Program-made: the position numbers and the translations under genes
In this document: positions 33,353 to 45,640 of the stretch, in pieces
How the letters are laid out: each line of letters starts with the position of its first letter
How positions within the stretch are numbered: position 1 is the first letter of the stretch
The notes under the pieces: model-generated
Told to the model about the DNA's origin: nothing
Database searches by the model: none
The model's input: the letters and a program-made list of their open reading frames with translations, nothing else
Source: Caprella mutica
Taxonomy: Eukaryota > Arthropoda > Malacostraca > Amphipoda > Caprellidae
Length of the DNA stretch: 64,000 bases
Direction of reading: 5' to 3'
NCBI GenBank assembly: GCA_947561585.1
Contig: CANNZV010001871.1
Location: 62,001 to 126,000 of the forward strand

Positions 33353-34085
33353 AAAAACAAGTCAGGTCTCATTTATATTCAGTGCAGTTTCTGCTGCAGA
33401 AACTTAATTAGTTCTGCTAATTGTATATCGTAAGTCCCAGAAGAACCCTTTGGGTCCCTGTACCCTAATGGTCCCCACTGGACCTCACACTGGTCCTATC
33501 AATTCATCCAGTGTGTAATCAGGGGGATAATTATTCTTCATAAACCTTATCAATTTATCTTAAAATTACTAAACATACAAGCATTTTAATAAGAGTTTTA
33601 TTTACCAAAGAATTTCATTATTCATTTCCCCATTTCTCCACATCATTTTTACTAACTATAATTAAAGGCATTGAAGAAGCCAAAGAAGTTACATTCATTA
33701 GTGTCTTCTCCCCCTCTAACTATACAAACCGAGGAAAAAGACATGTAGGGGATAGCCATAAACCCTCCATATACCGAATATGAACTCTACGCAACCTACC
33801 TAAATAATATCACAACAAAGAAACAGCATTAATTACATTGCTAGTGTTTGTGATTTTCTTCAACAGCTGTACCTAGATTATCAGAAGCAAGTCCGGCGAA
33901 ATCGCATGATTCAATTTGGGTGAATTTTTCGGTCAGATCTGCCGAGTGAAGTTGCAGTCCAGTGCTGGAATTGGAGTCAGAATTTATCTTCCTCGGCCAG
34001 ACTTACCACTTAATTTGATGAGGCTTTTTTCAGTGTTCCATATTAGCAATAATACGCTTAGGCCGACAAGGGGCTGGGTAATTAG
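33353..34085. other. Unique complex sequence, unassigned
   Basis: It includes a more CpG-rich piece at 33890-34070 (TCCGGCGAAATCGCATG). The 60-codon ORF at 33916-34098 resembles no family I know. Confidence 0.35.
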
Positions 34086-34094
34086 TACTGTACT

Positions 34095-35195
34095 GTAGAA
34101 GAGGCTGATTGTACTCTAGAAGAGGCTGATTGTACTGTAGAAGAGGCTGATCGTACTCTAGAAGAGGCTGATTGTACAGTAGAAGAGACTGATTGTACTG
34201 TAGAAGAGGCTGATTGTACTGTAGAAGAGTCTGATTGTACTGTAGAAGAGGCTGATTGTACTGTAGAAGAGGCTGATTGTACTGTAGAAGAGGCTGATTG
34301 TACTGTAGAAGAGGCTGATTGTACTGTAGAAGAGGCTGATTGTACTGTAGAAGAGGCTGATTGTACTGTAGAAGAGGCAGATTGTACTGTAGAAGAGGCT
34401 GATTGTACTGTAGAAGAGGCTGATTGTACTGTAGAAGAGGCTGATTGTACTGTAGAAGAGGCAGATTGTACTGTAGAAGAGGCAGATTTTACTGTAGAAG
34501 AGACTGATTGTACTGTAGAAGAGGCTGATTGTACTGTAGAAGAGGCTGATTGTACTGTAGAAGAGGCTGATTGTACTGGAGAAGAGGCTGATTGTACTGT
34601 AGAAGAGGCTGATTGTACTGTAGAAGAGGCAGATTGTACTGTAGAAGAGACTGATTGTACTGTAGAAGAGGCAGATTGTACTGTAGAAGAGGCAGATTGT
34701 ATAGTAGAAGAGGATTCTTGTACTGTAGAAGAGGCTGATTGTACTGTAGAAGAGACTGATTGTACTGTAGAAGAGGCTGATTGTACTGTAGAAGAGGCAG
34801 ATTGTATAGTAGAAGAGGATGATTGTACTGTAGAAGAGGCTGATTGTACTGTAGAAGAGGCTGATTGTACTGTAGAAGAGGCAGATTGTACTGTAGAAGA
34901 GACTGATTGTACTGTAGAAGAGGCAGATTGTACTGTAGAAGAGGCAGATTGTATAGTAGAAGAGGATTCTTGTACTGTAGAAGAGGCTGATTGTACTGTA
35001 GAAGAGACTGATTGTACTGTAGAAGAGGCTGATTGTACTGTAGAAGAGGCAGATTGTATAGTAGAAGAGGATGATTGTACTGTAGAAGAGGCTGATTGTA
35101 CTGTAGAAGAGGCTGAGTGTACTGTAGAAGAGGATGATTGTACCGTAGAAGAGGCTGAGTGTACTGTAGAAGAGGCTGGTTGTACCGTACAAGAG
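34095..35195. repeat. 21-bp minisatellite, TGTACTGTAGAAGAGGCTGA
   Basis: About fifty-two units, so several frames stay open; a 351-codon minus-strand frame reads SLFYSTI repeatedly and is an artefact. A 12-unit, 252-bp block with ATAGTAGAAGAGGATTCTTG variants is duplicated (about 34690 and 34942). Confidence 0.95.
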
Positions 35196-35199
35196 TTGG

Positions 35200-36730
35200 A
35201 TGTTATAATACAATCATTTCGTTGTAACCAATAGCTAAATGAACATGTTCTCTAAATGTTTTTAGAATTACTTTTCCCGATGTAATGCACATCACACCGT
35301 TACTCCCATGTACAACTGACTGAATAAGTTCATAATTGGTCTTCAAGTTATTATAGATATCAACTGTGAAAGCCCTGCCGGCTGAGGCAGCGTTCGTAAT
35401 TTGCATTCGAATCCTTTGGAAGCCGTGAATAGAACTTGATACTGCAATTGAATTCCCTCGAAACCCCTTCGAAATGAACTTTCTGCCTATTAAATTCAGC
35501 CTCCCAGGCACCAGCTTCAAATGAACTGCAGTCAGTGGTTGGCTGAGAACCAAGTAATGGAATATTGGGAAAGGGGGAAGCAGGCCCGCATTTATTACAT
35601 CTTAAATTGGGAAAACAAGGAGAGGATAGCACAAATAACATGGAGGCTAGAGACGAATGGAATTCTTTTGGTCACTTCGCTGAAAAACGGAAAACTCTAT
35701 TTCTAGGTATTCGTCAAATCAATTTAGTACGACTTTCAATTTTTGAAATAAGGTTTTGTGCGTCTTTAGAAATGATATTTGTAAATTCGTTCATTTCGTC
35801 CTGATTAAATTTGGTATAAGAAAATCTTTTCAATTAAAGCTATGCATCTTATTAGAAAAGTGAAATAGAGATTTGTATCTCTAAAGTAAAATGAAACTGC
35901 CTTCCCATTTTCAGATCATATTGGAAGCTGTGCCAAACCTCTGAATAGAGTCCAACAATTGCGTGCCTTATATATTGCAAGGCAGCCTTCATAGCAAGAT
36001 GAAATTGGCAGCTACTCCATCATATTAAGATGCAGGCCACTTCAATGGATAAGGTTCAATAGACATAGAGTGTATGCATATCATGTGAGTGCCTCAGAAA
36101 CATGCTGCTCTGAACCTGCAAGGCCTGCCTATCCCTATTTTCAATTTTAACTTTTCGTTAATTCGTGCCTGTGTGTTTGGTGAAATCGTAATTATCGTTT
36201 CATCTTTAGCTCAAATTTTCATAATTTGCAAAAAATTCAAATTTTGATATAAATTTTAAAGAATTGTGAAAATCTGCTAGTTGAAATATATTTTTATATA
36301 TACTATATATTTTATACTAAATTTCAATTCTTCACAGATAGTCTATCCTGCATTCCCGGCCATGCAAAGTATCCTTAGCTGAATCCTAATCATGCCCTGG
36401 CTCTTGAAGAGCATCTCTCTATGCTGAATCCCAATCATGCCCTGGTACTTGAGGAGGCATTGCTAATACACGGCTTAAAGTAATGGTAGGAGCAGTGTCG
36501 GTTGTAATGGATACATACGAGTACATGTAGATGAAGCAGCCAGCTCAGTTATTAGTGATATTAAACTCGAGAGTATTCGAGAAATGCGCCACTCAAGGAT
36601 AGAGAAATTGGCGCGATATGAATTCGCCTCCGAGGTATTAATATGCAAGGTGGAGGTAGGCAGGGGAGGTGAGAGATTGTGGAGGAAGAAAGGGAGGGAG
36701 GAAGAAAAGGAAGGAAGGAAGGAAGGAAGG
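35200..36730. other. Unique, complex, relatively GC-rich island
   Basis: Two overlapping minus-strand ORFs (35203-35553, 116 codons; 35360-35641, 93 codons) lie here without recognisable domains. The rest has no ORF, and the end (36640-36735) becomes a GGAAGGAA microsatellite. It could be a conserved regulatory region, non-coding RNA or exon of an unseen gene. Confidence 0.35.
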
Positions 36731-36734
36731 AGCT

Positions 36735-38700
36735 AATTGAGAAATATTGAATTATAGTTTTAAAGAAACACGGAACAAGGTAATCAGGGTTCAGAAATTA
36801 AATACTTGGAAAGAATTATCTTCCTTCCAGGTTTAAAGACTACCGTATCAATAATATTTTAATATATTAACAAATAAAATTTAAATCCTATTCAAAAATG
36901 TTTTTGTTCACCCATGTACAATAACAATATCTACAGTTAGTATTTACTTTATTCCACTTATTGAAGTACATTCATAATATTTCCAAGTGGTCATTCTTGC
37001 AAAGATATTCTCATTGCCATTTTCCCAATGATTAAACAGTGCTATCTAATTGATTCGCATTTTTCTTCTTTGCATCTCTGAAACGAGAGATAAATGCAAA
37101 AACTTATAAAATATCTCTATAAAAGATCGGTCTCGCAGTTCTAGGGGAGCAGGTACTAGTCCCTAACTTAGTATTGACAGTGTTAAAGGTAGTGGTGTTT
37201 GGTAGGTAGTTTGTTAACTGATGGTACGTGTAAGTGGATGATCCATGCACCTACAGGGATAGAGTATCCAATTATTATTGAAAAAGAAGCGCTACGTGTA
37301 ATTGCATATCTTCATGACCCTTTCCAAGGCTTTAGATGATAAAAGCATTGACGATATAATATATCGCCAGTTATTCTCTGCAGAAAGGTGTGGCTCTTTG
37401 TATATAACTATGTGAGACATATATATAGATATATACAATATAAATTGCCTCGTCAGAAATCGAGTTCGTGATTGGCATTTTAGTTGATATAAACTTTGTT
37501 TGATCATTAATCATTTGAAAAAAAAAATATGAAAGACCTCCTGAGTTAAAAAGTATATTTATATGATAGTTTAAATGATTTTCTATTTGAGTTGGAAGCA
37601 GAAACAGAACTATAGCACCATCAGGTTCCAAACCAGTTCTTCCTAAGTAGCGTTCAGTCATCGTGTGCCTAACTGGTTATTCCTGAAAGCAAGCAACACG
37701 GGCCGTGGCGAGCTATGATTTATTGTAGAGATAACAAAGGAACATTGGGCACAAAGATAGAAAGCTTGTTCTAACACACTTACAAATGGATGAATAACAT
37801 CTACACACTGTCCGTTTGAAACCTGAATTGACGTGTAACAAGCTTGCATTAACTTTTCATGCTGAACAACTACTGATCACAGTTAGATCAAATATATTTC
37901 TTGTTCTTCAATAAATTAAGGTTCGAATATAATATTATTTCATATCTCTAGGTATTGTTAGTTGAATCAAGTGACTGAATTCTATCCCATGGCTTAACGA
38001 TGTAAAAAGTTTCCCTTCAGGGATCTGAGCTTAAAAGTGTCTTCCAAAAAGTGCCGAAGAAATATGAGCTTCAGCTGAAATAAGCGATAACTGACTGCAT
38101 TTCTCTTCTCCTCCATTTTGCTCCATAAGAAACGGATTTAGAATTGGAGTAGCAGGGATAAAAAGGAAGAACCCCTTTAAGGGTCCATCCGAAAAGTCTT
38201 TGGCAAAAGAAGAGACGTAAAGAAAGAGTCCTCCTCCCCCTTCGCTTTGGACGTTGCCATCGCGTCTGATCATTGCCGAAGCGTGTGAGAGCGAGAACGA
38301 AAAACTGGAGCGTTAGGGAGATGGATATTTATTGGTCGGACTGGAGTAATTACGCAAAAGAAAAGTCTGCTCAGGAGCCATAAATTCTACTGAAGCTTCG
38401 GAATCTCTTGCCGCTTTCAGGACCCAAAAAATTATCGCTAAGTTTAGAAGTTCAATCTATTCGCAATGCTACAGAATTGTAATAGTCTTGTCTCATGAGA
38501 AGAAATTAACTTCTTGGATAATTTACAATTACTTTTACTTACAATTACTAAATTTACTATAGGATGTAATTAGGAAAGTCTCTGGAATCTAATTATATTT
38601 ATAGCTGTTTGTTTTGGGCGCCATTTGTCTTTCATTTTTCTCTTCCAGTCTTCCTTTAGATATATTACCTAACTGGAATTCCTAGTTAAACAATATTACT
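36735..38700. other. Unique sequence with CpG-rich sub-islands
   Basis: At 37620-37860 and 38030-38420 composition is complex (AACACGGGCCGTGGCGAGC, GACGTTGCCATCGCGTCTG). Short ORFs on both strands are unremarkable. CAGTGCTATCTAAT at 37038 matches a piece of the GGGTAAG MITE core. Confidence 0.35.
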
Positions 38701-38704
38701 ATTA

Positions 38705-38913
38705 GGGTAAATTACGAATTATCAGTCAGTTTCACATCTTCGGTCATATGAGAAAAAACGATAGTATAATTGTTATTTTATTTTAATTGTTATCCATGAT
38801 ACCTGCAGATATCATGGATAACAATAAAAATAAAAATAAAATAACAATTATAAAATCGCTTTTTCTTATATGACCGAAGATGTGAAAATGACCAATAATT
38901 CGTAATTTAACCA
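38705..38913. mobile_element. GGGTAAG MITE with CTGCAG core
   Basis: GGGTAAATTACGAATTATCA to CCAATAATTCGTAATTTAA, with a central ATCCATGATACCTGCAG and its inverse. Confidence 0.82.
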
Positions 38914-39309
38914 ATATTACTGAATATTTAAAGAAAAATTAATTGAGTTTTTTGTCATTAAAATACTGCTTTTTTTAATCAAAACCTGTAATAAAATTGA
39001 AAATACTGTGTTCGAAATCATCAGAGAAATGAAGATAACTGTTCAAATTTTAGATATATCTAAATATACTAAAAGAATTATAATATACTTTAAAAACTGA
39101 TATACCAATGGAAGGACGATATTTTCCCATTAAAAAACACGAAGCAGGTTATTTGTTTTCAATACATTAGAGTGAATTAAAAGAAAAGGGTTTACTTATT
39201 TATTGTTATTTTTCATGTGAATGGAATAAATTTTAACAATAAACACAGTCACATGGAGAAAATAGCAATAATGAAAGAAATTGAATATTATGTTAAATTG
39301 AACAAAAAA

Positions 39310-40615
39310 ATCACATTCTCACACGCACCAATCACATACATCACACATAGAGCATCACATTCTCATACGTACCAATCACATACATCACACTTAGAGCATC
39401 ACATTCTCACACGCACCAATCACATACATCACACATAGAGAATCACATTCTCACACGCACCAATCACATACATCACACATAGAGCATCACATTCTCACTC
39501 GCACCAATCACATACATCACACATAGAGAATCACATTCTCACACGCACCAATCACATACATCACATTCTCACACGCACCAATCACATACATCACATTCTC
39601 ACACGTACCAATCACATACATCACATTCTCACACGCACCAATCACATACATCACATTCTCACACGTACCAATCACATACATCACATTCTCACACGCACCA
39701 ATCACATACATCACATTCTCACACGCACCAATCACATACATCACATTCTCACACGTACCAATCACATAAATCACATTCTCACACGTACCAATCACATACA
39801 TCACATTCTCACACGCACCAATCACATACATCACATTCTCACACGTACCAATCACATACATCACATTTTCACACGCACCAATCACATACATCACATTCTC
39901 ACACGCACCAATCACATACATCACATTCTCACACGCACCAATCACATACATCACATTCTCACACGTACCAATCACATACATCACATTCTCACACGCACCA
40001 ATCACATACATCACATTCTCACACGTACCAATCACATACATCACATTCTCACACGCACCAATCACATACATCACATTCTCACACGCACCAATCACATACA
40101 TCACATTCTCACACGCACCAATCACATACATCACATTCTCACACGTACCAATCACATACATCACATTCTCACACGCACCAATCACATACATCACATTCTC
40201 ACACGCACCAATCACATACATCACATTCTCACACGTACCAATCATATACATCACATTCTCACACGTACCAATCACATACATCACATTCTCACACGTACCA
40301 ATCACATACATCACATTCTCACACGTACCAATCACATACATCACATTCTCACACGCACCAATCACATACATCACATTCTCACACGCACCAATCACATACA
40401 TCACATTCTCACACGCACCAATCACATACATCACATTCTCACATGCACCAATCACTTACATCACATTCTCACACGCACCAATCACATACATCACATTCTC
40501 ACACGCACCAATCACATACATCACATTCTCACACGCACCAATCACATTCTCCACATTCTCACACGCACCAATCACATACATCACATTCTCACACGCACCA
40601 ATCACATACATCACA
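39310..40615. repeat. 30-bp minisatellite with a leading 46-bp form
   Basis: About thirty-six 30-bp units (ACACGCACCAATCACATACA plus TCACATTCTC) at 39541-40615. They are preceded by five or so longer units that also carry CACATAGAG. A C/T difference (ACACGCACC or ACACGTACC) alternates irregularly. The 312-codon minus-strand frame (ENVMYVIGAC) is a by-product. Confidence 0.94.
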
Positions 40616-40763
40616 CATAAATAAATGGTATATAATAGCAATTGTTATTCATTCTACATTGTAGTCAATATTCGTTACTCCAACTAATCCGTTGTTGTTT
40701 AGTCACCACTAATTAGTAGCTATGTGCCATTTTTAACACCTTGGCAGTGAAAGGACAGGTGTC

Positions 40764-40886
40764 AGGTCCATACTATACTAGCAGTTTCACCGCCGCGTTC
40801 TCAACGCCCTGTTTCTGCTTCTTAAAATTTAAAGTACACTAGGCGGTGAGAACGCGGCGGTGAAACTGCTAGTATAGTATGGGCCT
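40764..40886. mobile_element. Compact foldback element, AGGTCCATACTATACTAGCA ends
   Basis: Arms of about 40 bp (AGGTCCATACTATACTAGCA with GTTTCACCGCCGCGTTCTCA) are inverted nearly perfectly around a 40-bp loop. No clear target duplication. Confidence 0.82.
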
Positions 40887-40892
40887 TAAACA

Positions 40893-40950
40893 GGTAGTCT
40901 GTCCGTTAAAAGAATGACTGTTTTACACATTCTGTGACGGACAGACCGAC
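40893..40950. repeat. Short inverted repeat
   Basis: GTCTGTCCGTTAAAAGAATG and CATTCTGTGACGGACAGAC form a hairpin around a short T-rich loop. Confidence 0.6.
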
Positions 40951-41618
40951 CAACTGACACAGATTAGTAGAAAAAAAAAACTGATAGGTAAGCAATGCTT
41001 ATAATTTTTCTTTATAATTTGAGTTTCTAAGTAGAAGTGTGACACACGGACAGACGGATTGACGCGGTTCTTATTACAGTACAGATACTATACTTTTTCA
41101 TTTAAATTTATATCAATTAATTACATTAAGTCATAGTCATATCATCTTCTAACTGAAATATCTGTGTAGTTTTTAAGTTTGATAATTCTTTGTAATAGTG
41201 TTTTAGTAAAAAATTAAAAGGAATGCAGTACATAATGAGGTATAACATGAATAAAAATTTTCAATACTATTTAATTGGTCAAATATCAACATTTGAACAT
41301 TATAATCAAACCGAAATGAACTCTTTACAACATCTGTTATTAAATTCACTTAAAGTAAGCATTTGAATTTTATTTATTATGTTATAGTTATAACCACTTA
41401 AATATATATATATATAGTTATATATTATTAATGGTTATTGAACAGCGGTACAGGTACCTCTTTCTAAATAAGAAGAAAACAAATAAAATGTTAAAAATTA
41501 CAAATAAAAAGTATAAAAACATACACTTTAATTAGTGTCAAAGAACATAATATTATATTTGTAACTAATCACAAAATAGTAAATATTTACTGAGTGTCAT
41601 TCACTCATTTACAGTGTA

Positions 41619-41690
41619 CATATGTAGTTAAAATTGATGCATATGTAGTTAAAATTATGCATATGTAGTTAAAATGTACACATACATGTG
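41619..41690. repeat. About 20-bp repeat, CATATGTAGTTAAAATT
   Basis: Three to four units. Confidence 0.75.
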
Positions 41691-41762
41691 GTTTTAAATA
41701 TGTTGTTAAATAGTGTGTGAGTGATTGGTGTGCAATGTACAGAGTGTGCTTTGTTTTATTTA

Positions 41763-41992
41763 TTCCAATGCACATTGTATATTATTCCAATGCACATTGT
41801 ATGTTATTCCAATGCACACCGTATATTATTCCAATGCACACCGTGCGTTATTCCAATGCACACCGTGTGTTAATCCAATGCACACAGTATGCACTCCAAT
41901 GCACACAGTATGCTATCTAATGCACACAGTATGTACTCCAATGCACACAGTATGCACTCCAATGCACACAGTATGCACTCCAATGCACACCG
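41763..41992. repeat. 20-22 bp minisatellite, TCCAATGCACACAGTATGCA
   Basis: About twelve units grading from ATTCCAATGCACATTGTATA to CTCCAATGCACACAGTATG. Confidence 0.9.
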
Positions 41993-41994
41993 TG

Positions 41995-42320
41995 TGGTCG
42001 TGTCTCCAGTCCTCAGTCGGTCGATAGGCTCCGTTTCTTGTTTCTCCTTCTCCACGCCTAACAAAATGGCTGTGAGATCAATACAAGACGCAGCGGAGGA
42101 CTTTCTCCGAGACACGCTTACGGGAGGAGGGGGATGGAGAGAGGGGGTGGGTGGCCTCCTCACGAGAAATTACCCTTAGGAAGGGTTAGGGGTAGGGGGG
42201 GGGGTTGACAATCGATTAAAGATGTGGAAGTTGTTGTTCCGTTGAGGTGTTCAGTTACAGTTTCAAAGTAAGCCCAAATAATATATGGTAAAGATAGCAA
42301 GTCATCTGTAAACATCTTAA
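41995..42320. other. Unique island with G-run
   Basis: Complex sequence (CACGCCTAACAAAATGGCTG, GACGCAGCGGAGGAC) leads into GGGTTAGGGGTAGGGGGGGG at 42184-42204. No gene recognised. Confidence 0.35.
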
Positions 42321-42323
42321 GTA

Positions 42324-42644
42324 CAGTAGAACTCCTCTATAGTGAATTTAGAGTCCTGAGTAAGAGAGGTACCCGTATAGTGAACAAATTTCCTTTAGTT
42401 TGCCATAAAATGATCAACAGTTTTCTACAACTGATGGCCATTATTGCTACACTAAAGAAAATTTGTTAATTATACCGGATAATTTTCTTACTCAGCCCTT
42501 TACATTCACTATAGAGGAGTCAACTAAACGAGTCCACTATAGAGGAGTCAACTATAGAGGAGTCCACTATAGAGGAGTCCACTATAAACGAGTCCACTAT
42601 AGAGGAGTCAATTATAGAGGAGTCAACTATAGAGGAGTTTACTG
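42324..42644. mobile_element. Pogo/Tc1-mariner-like MITE with TIR-derived minisatellite
   Basis: The ends CAGTAGAACTCCTCTATAGT and ACTATAGAGGAGTTTACTG are inverted and flanked by TA at 42322-42323 and 42645-42646. The right part (42505-42635) is a tandem run of ACTATAGAGGAGTCA, the inverse of the 15-bp unit at 27480-27876. Confidence 0.78.
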
Positions 42645-42933
42645 TACTGGTATTTTCAGGCAAGTAGTATGTGGAGGTTATTTAAGGGGTAATATTTTAA
42701 AACCTTCGACTGTGAGTTTAAATAACATCCCAATAATATGGATTTCCCGTTGAGTTTGAATCTTTCCCAAGAGGGTCAGGTCTAGAGGAGTAGGAGGCTT
42801 GGTTTGAGAGGGAGAAAGCGAGGGACAACCAAGAAAAGATGAGGGGAAGCAGTGCTATTGAAAGAGGGCAACGGATTACAACATGTCCATGAATACAAAC
42901 TAGGGATGGAACAAAATGAAAGGAACTGCTGTA

Positions 42934-43060
42934 GGGTAAGTTACGAGTTATGGAACTGTTTCACATCTTCGGTCATATAAGAAAAAACGATATGATAATT
43001 ATTATTCAATTCCTATTTTTATTTGTATCTATGATACCTGTAGCCTGTAGGTATCATTAT
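42934..43060. mobile_element. GGGTAAG MITE, right-truncated (CTGCAG-type core)
   Basis: TA-GGGTAAGTTACGAGTTATGG, CATCTTCGGTCATATAAG and an imperfect ATGATACCTGTAG core. The right arm is missing. Confidence 0.7.
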
Positions 43061-43074
43061 AATTTTTTTGGTAT

Positions 43075-44770
43075 TCTCGTGAATAAATGGACGTAAAATA
43101 TGAATATCAATTAGGCTATTATTGCGTAATTTTCTGTAACAATTGAAATATATATCAGAATTTTAAGTACAATTCATCCTCTATGATTATCATTCATGAT
43201 AAAATTATATATTTATCAGTTATTCGTGATTATAACATTTACAACAAAAGTAAGTAGAATTTAGATTCCCTCTATAGAAAAATCATCGAAGATCATATCA
43301 ACTGTATTCTACCAAGTTTCGTTGTCATAGATATTCTCTCCGAAGATTATTGTGGGTAATAATACCTGATCTACCAAAAACCTATTTTATCCCATGATAA
43401 TCACTTATAAGTCAATTTTCTTTCGAATACCCCCACCTTTATTCTTACATTTTGTAAGCAAAATATTTTACTATATTCAAATGATTTAAGAACATATGAT
43501 TTGAAAATGAAATAATTTACCTACGTACACCATTAAACCTTGAATTATCACACGACTCGAATATATCCCATTACTCTAAATTAACTTTACGTTCTAAATA
43601 ATGAATGCATATAATGTATATGTATCCATCAACGTACACGCGAATTCATTTGGTCATTCGGCAGGTTTAATTTTCTTAGAATTCATAGGAAACTGAGGAA
43701 TAAACGCGAATGCGAGGGAAGCATTAATCCTGCACTTCAAAGTAAGATATTATTCCAAAGTCAACAGAGGATGCACACGGTAGGCTCGCTTGCTAATCTT
43801 GATGTAGGCACAACTCCTTTCACTAGAATAAACACACGAATATAATACAACTCCTTTATTTACGATTGTTTACAACCGCCTTACAAATGATATCCCGAAA
43901 TGTTTCGCCCTCAATAGACCTCCTTGTTTATTAAGCAAATTTAGATATTAATACAGTGTAGAAATATGAACAGAGCTTCATAAATGAAGTGGGGGGATAC
44001 ATTATGGTTAATTTCATTTCAATTTATGACTATTCAATTTCATTTAGTTAAGCTGTAAGATTTTAAACCAAGGACAAAAGGACTAAGTTGCAGTTGGTGA
44101 GATTTACAAAACCGGTAGGCCTTCATTCAAGTTATTTTTGAAGCTTAAAGTGTGGCCATTAGTCTCAGCAAGAGAAGAAGACATTAATTTCTCAGTTTGT
44201 TCACCATTAGTCCATGCTGCATAAAGCGAGTGCCAAAGCCTCGTCGTCCTCTCTCTCTGCGATCTTTTTCTTCAAGTTTGCAAAGTCCGGAATATTATGC
44301 GACGCTGTTGAAGCCCTTGCATAGGACTCAAAGACGAGCCTGTTTTAGATTGCTCTGCTTTGTACGTGAGTGCGTACGTACATTCTAATGGAGGAAAATG
44401 TATGAAGTTCTGAAGTCGAACTTACGGTGCGGAGGAAACATTAATTGATAGAAGGGGGGAGGGGGAGGGGACTAGAAATTATAAAAAAATATTCAGAAAA
44501 CAATATTTTTCTTTAAACTTGGTTCATAATCATATTTTATTCCATTTCATGTATTCTTTACGGTACTTTGCTTGAATATTTTTTGGAATTTATAGATAAT
44601 TTCGGGCCGGTTGCCCATTTTATCTATAATTAATATCAGTTATTTATATAAAATTGCACTTTTTCTGAAATTGTGTTCAAATTTATCATTCGAATTATTT
44701 TGTTTAATTGAGTAAACTTGAAAATTTACTTTTTAATATAAATTAGATAATAAATGCATAGTAACTCAAA
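43075..44770. other. AT-rich sequence with a complex island
   Basis: 43620-44460 is more complex (TACACGCGAATTCATTTGG, CGTCGTCCTCTCTCTCTGCG) and ends in a G-run, GGGGGGAGGGGGAGGGG, at about 44454. A GAGAGA microsatellite is at 44777-44792. No gene recognised. Confidence 0.35.
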
Positions 44771-44869
44771 CTTCAGAGAGAGAGAGAGAGAGCTACCTAG
44801 TTTAACATGACAGTTATAAATATCTAACTATGTAAAAAATGTATAGGCATAGCCAGTTACTAACTATGT

Positions 44870-45640
44870 AGCAAATACATAGGACTAGTCAGTCTGTAAA
44901 ATTCCTAGGTGTTATTATTTATAGGAATTTATCTTCTTCTGGGCATATCAGCTACAATTTTTCAAAGCTATTGGTATACTGTATAAAAGTTGTGTTTTTC
45001 TTCAATATATCCGTATTTATTTTATGGACTATGGCTCTATGGTGGTGCTACACTGACTGATCTGAACCCACTGGTTGTCCTGCAAAGGAAAGCTGTCAGA
45101 GCGATTTATGGACTTGGTTATGGCGATCACACTAATCAGTATTTCATTTCTGGTAGATATATTTGGAGATATATATAAGCTAATACTGAATTTGTATACT
45201 TTGAAGGCCATCAAGTTTTACAGTGACGAACAGCTGAAGTCAAATCTAAGGACACATGTAGAGAGGTACATGGCCACACTATAAGGGGGCATATGGTATA
45301 GTTTTGCCTAGGTACAAGAGGACGGTGTCTCAGAAATATTTCCTGCACATTGATATATCGTAAATGATCTACCTATTCAAATTAAGACCATCAATTGTCT
45401 ATAGCTCTGTTTAAAGAAAGAACTTGATTTGAATTTTGTTTTCTAATAATTTTGCTACTTTGAATACATAATTTTGGAATTATGTATAATTGTAGGTGCT
45501 AATATTGCATTGTGTTCTTGTACTGTTTTGTTTTGTTCTTGAAATATTGTATGATCGAATTAGATTATTGTACTTAACATTTATATAGGTTGCCCATGAA
45601 GCTGTGGCTTAGATGGGCCTCTATGATTCCTCATATTTTA
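44870..45640 (+). pseudogene. Non-LTR retrotransposon 3' fragment (reverse transcriptase C-terminus)
   Basis: Frames with shifts read SVKFLGVIIYRNLSSSGHIS, AIGILYKS, then YLFYGLWLYGGATL, DLNPLVVLQRKAVRAIYGL. This is the conserved segment after the reverse transcriptase in Jockey-like elements (FLGV-ID-L-W-HI, SK-IGIL, Y-IYG-WG, LQKKAIRAI). The downstream end resembles LINE 3' UTR (CCATGAAGCTGTGGCTTAG). Broken by frameshifts and stops, so not functional. Confidence 0.8.

Noticed and set aside
34158..35213. 351-codon minus-strand frame (SLFYSTI repeats) as a membrane protein
   Set aside because: It follows from a 21-bp minisatellite; other frames are equally open.
35203..35553. 116-codon minus-strand ORF as a real gene
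   Set aside because: No domain or signal recognised, overlapping alternative frames, and the 3' end runs into the 21-bp array. Kept only as part of an unassigned island.
39517..40455. 312-codon minus-strand frame (ENVMYVIGAC) as a gene
   Set aside because: It is a translation of the 30-bp minisatellite with only a C/T variant.
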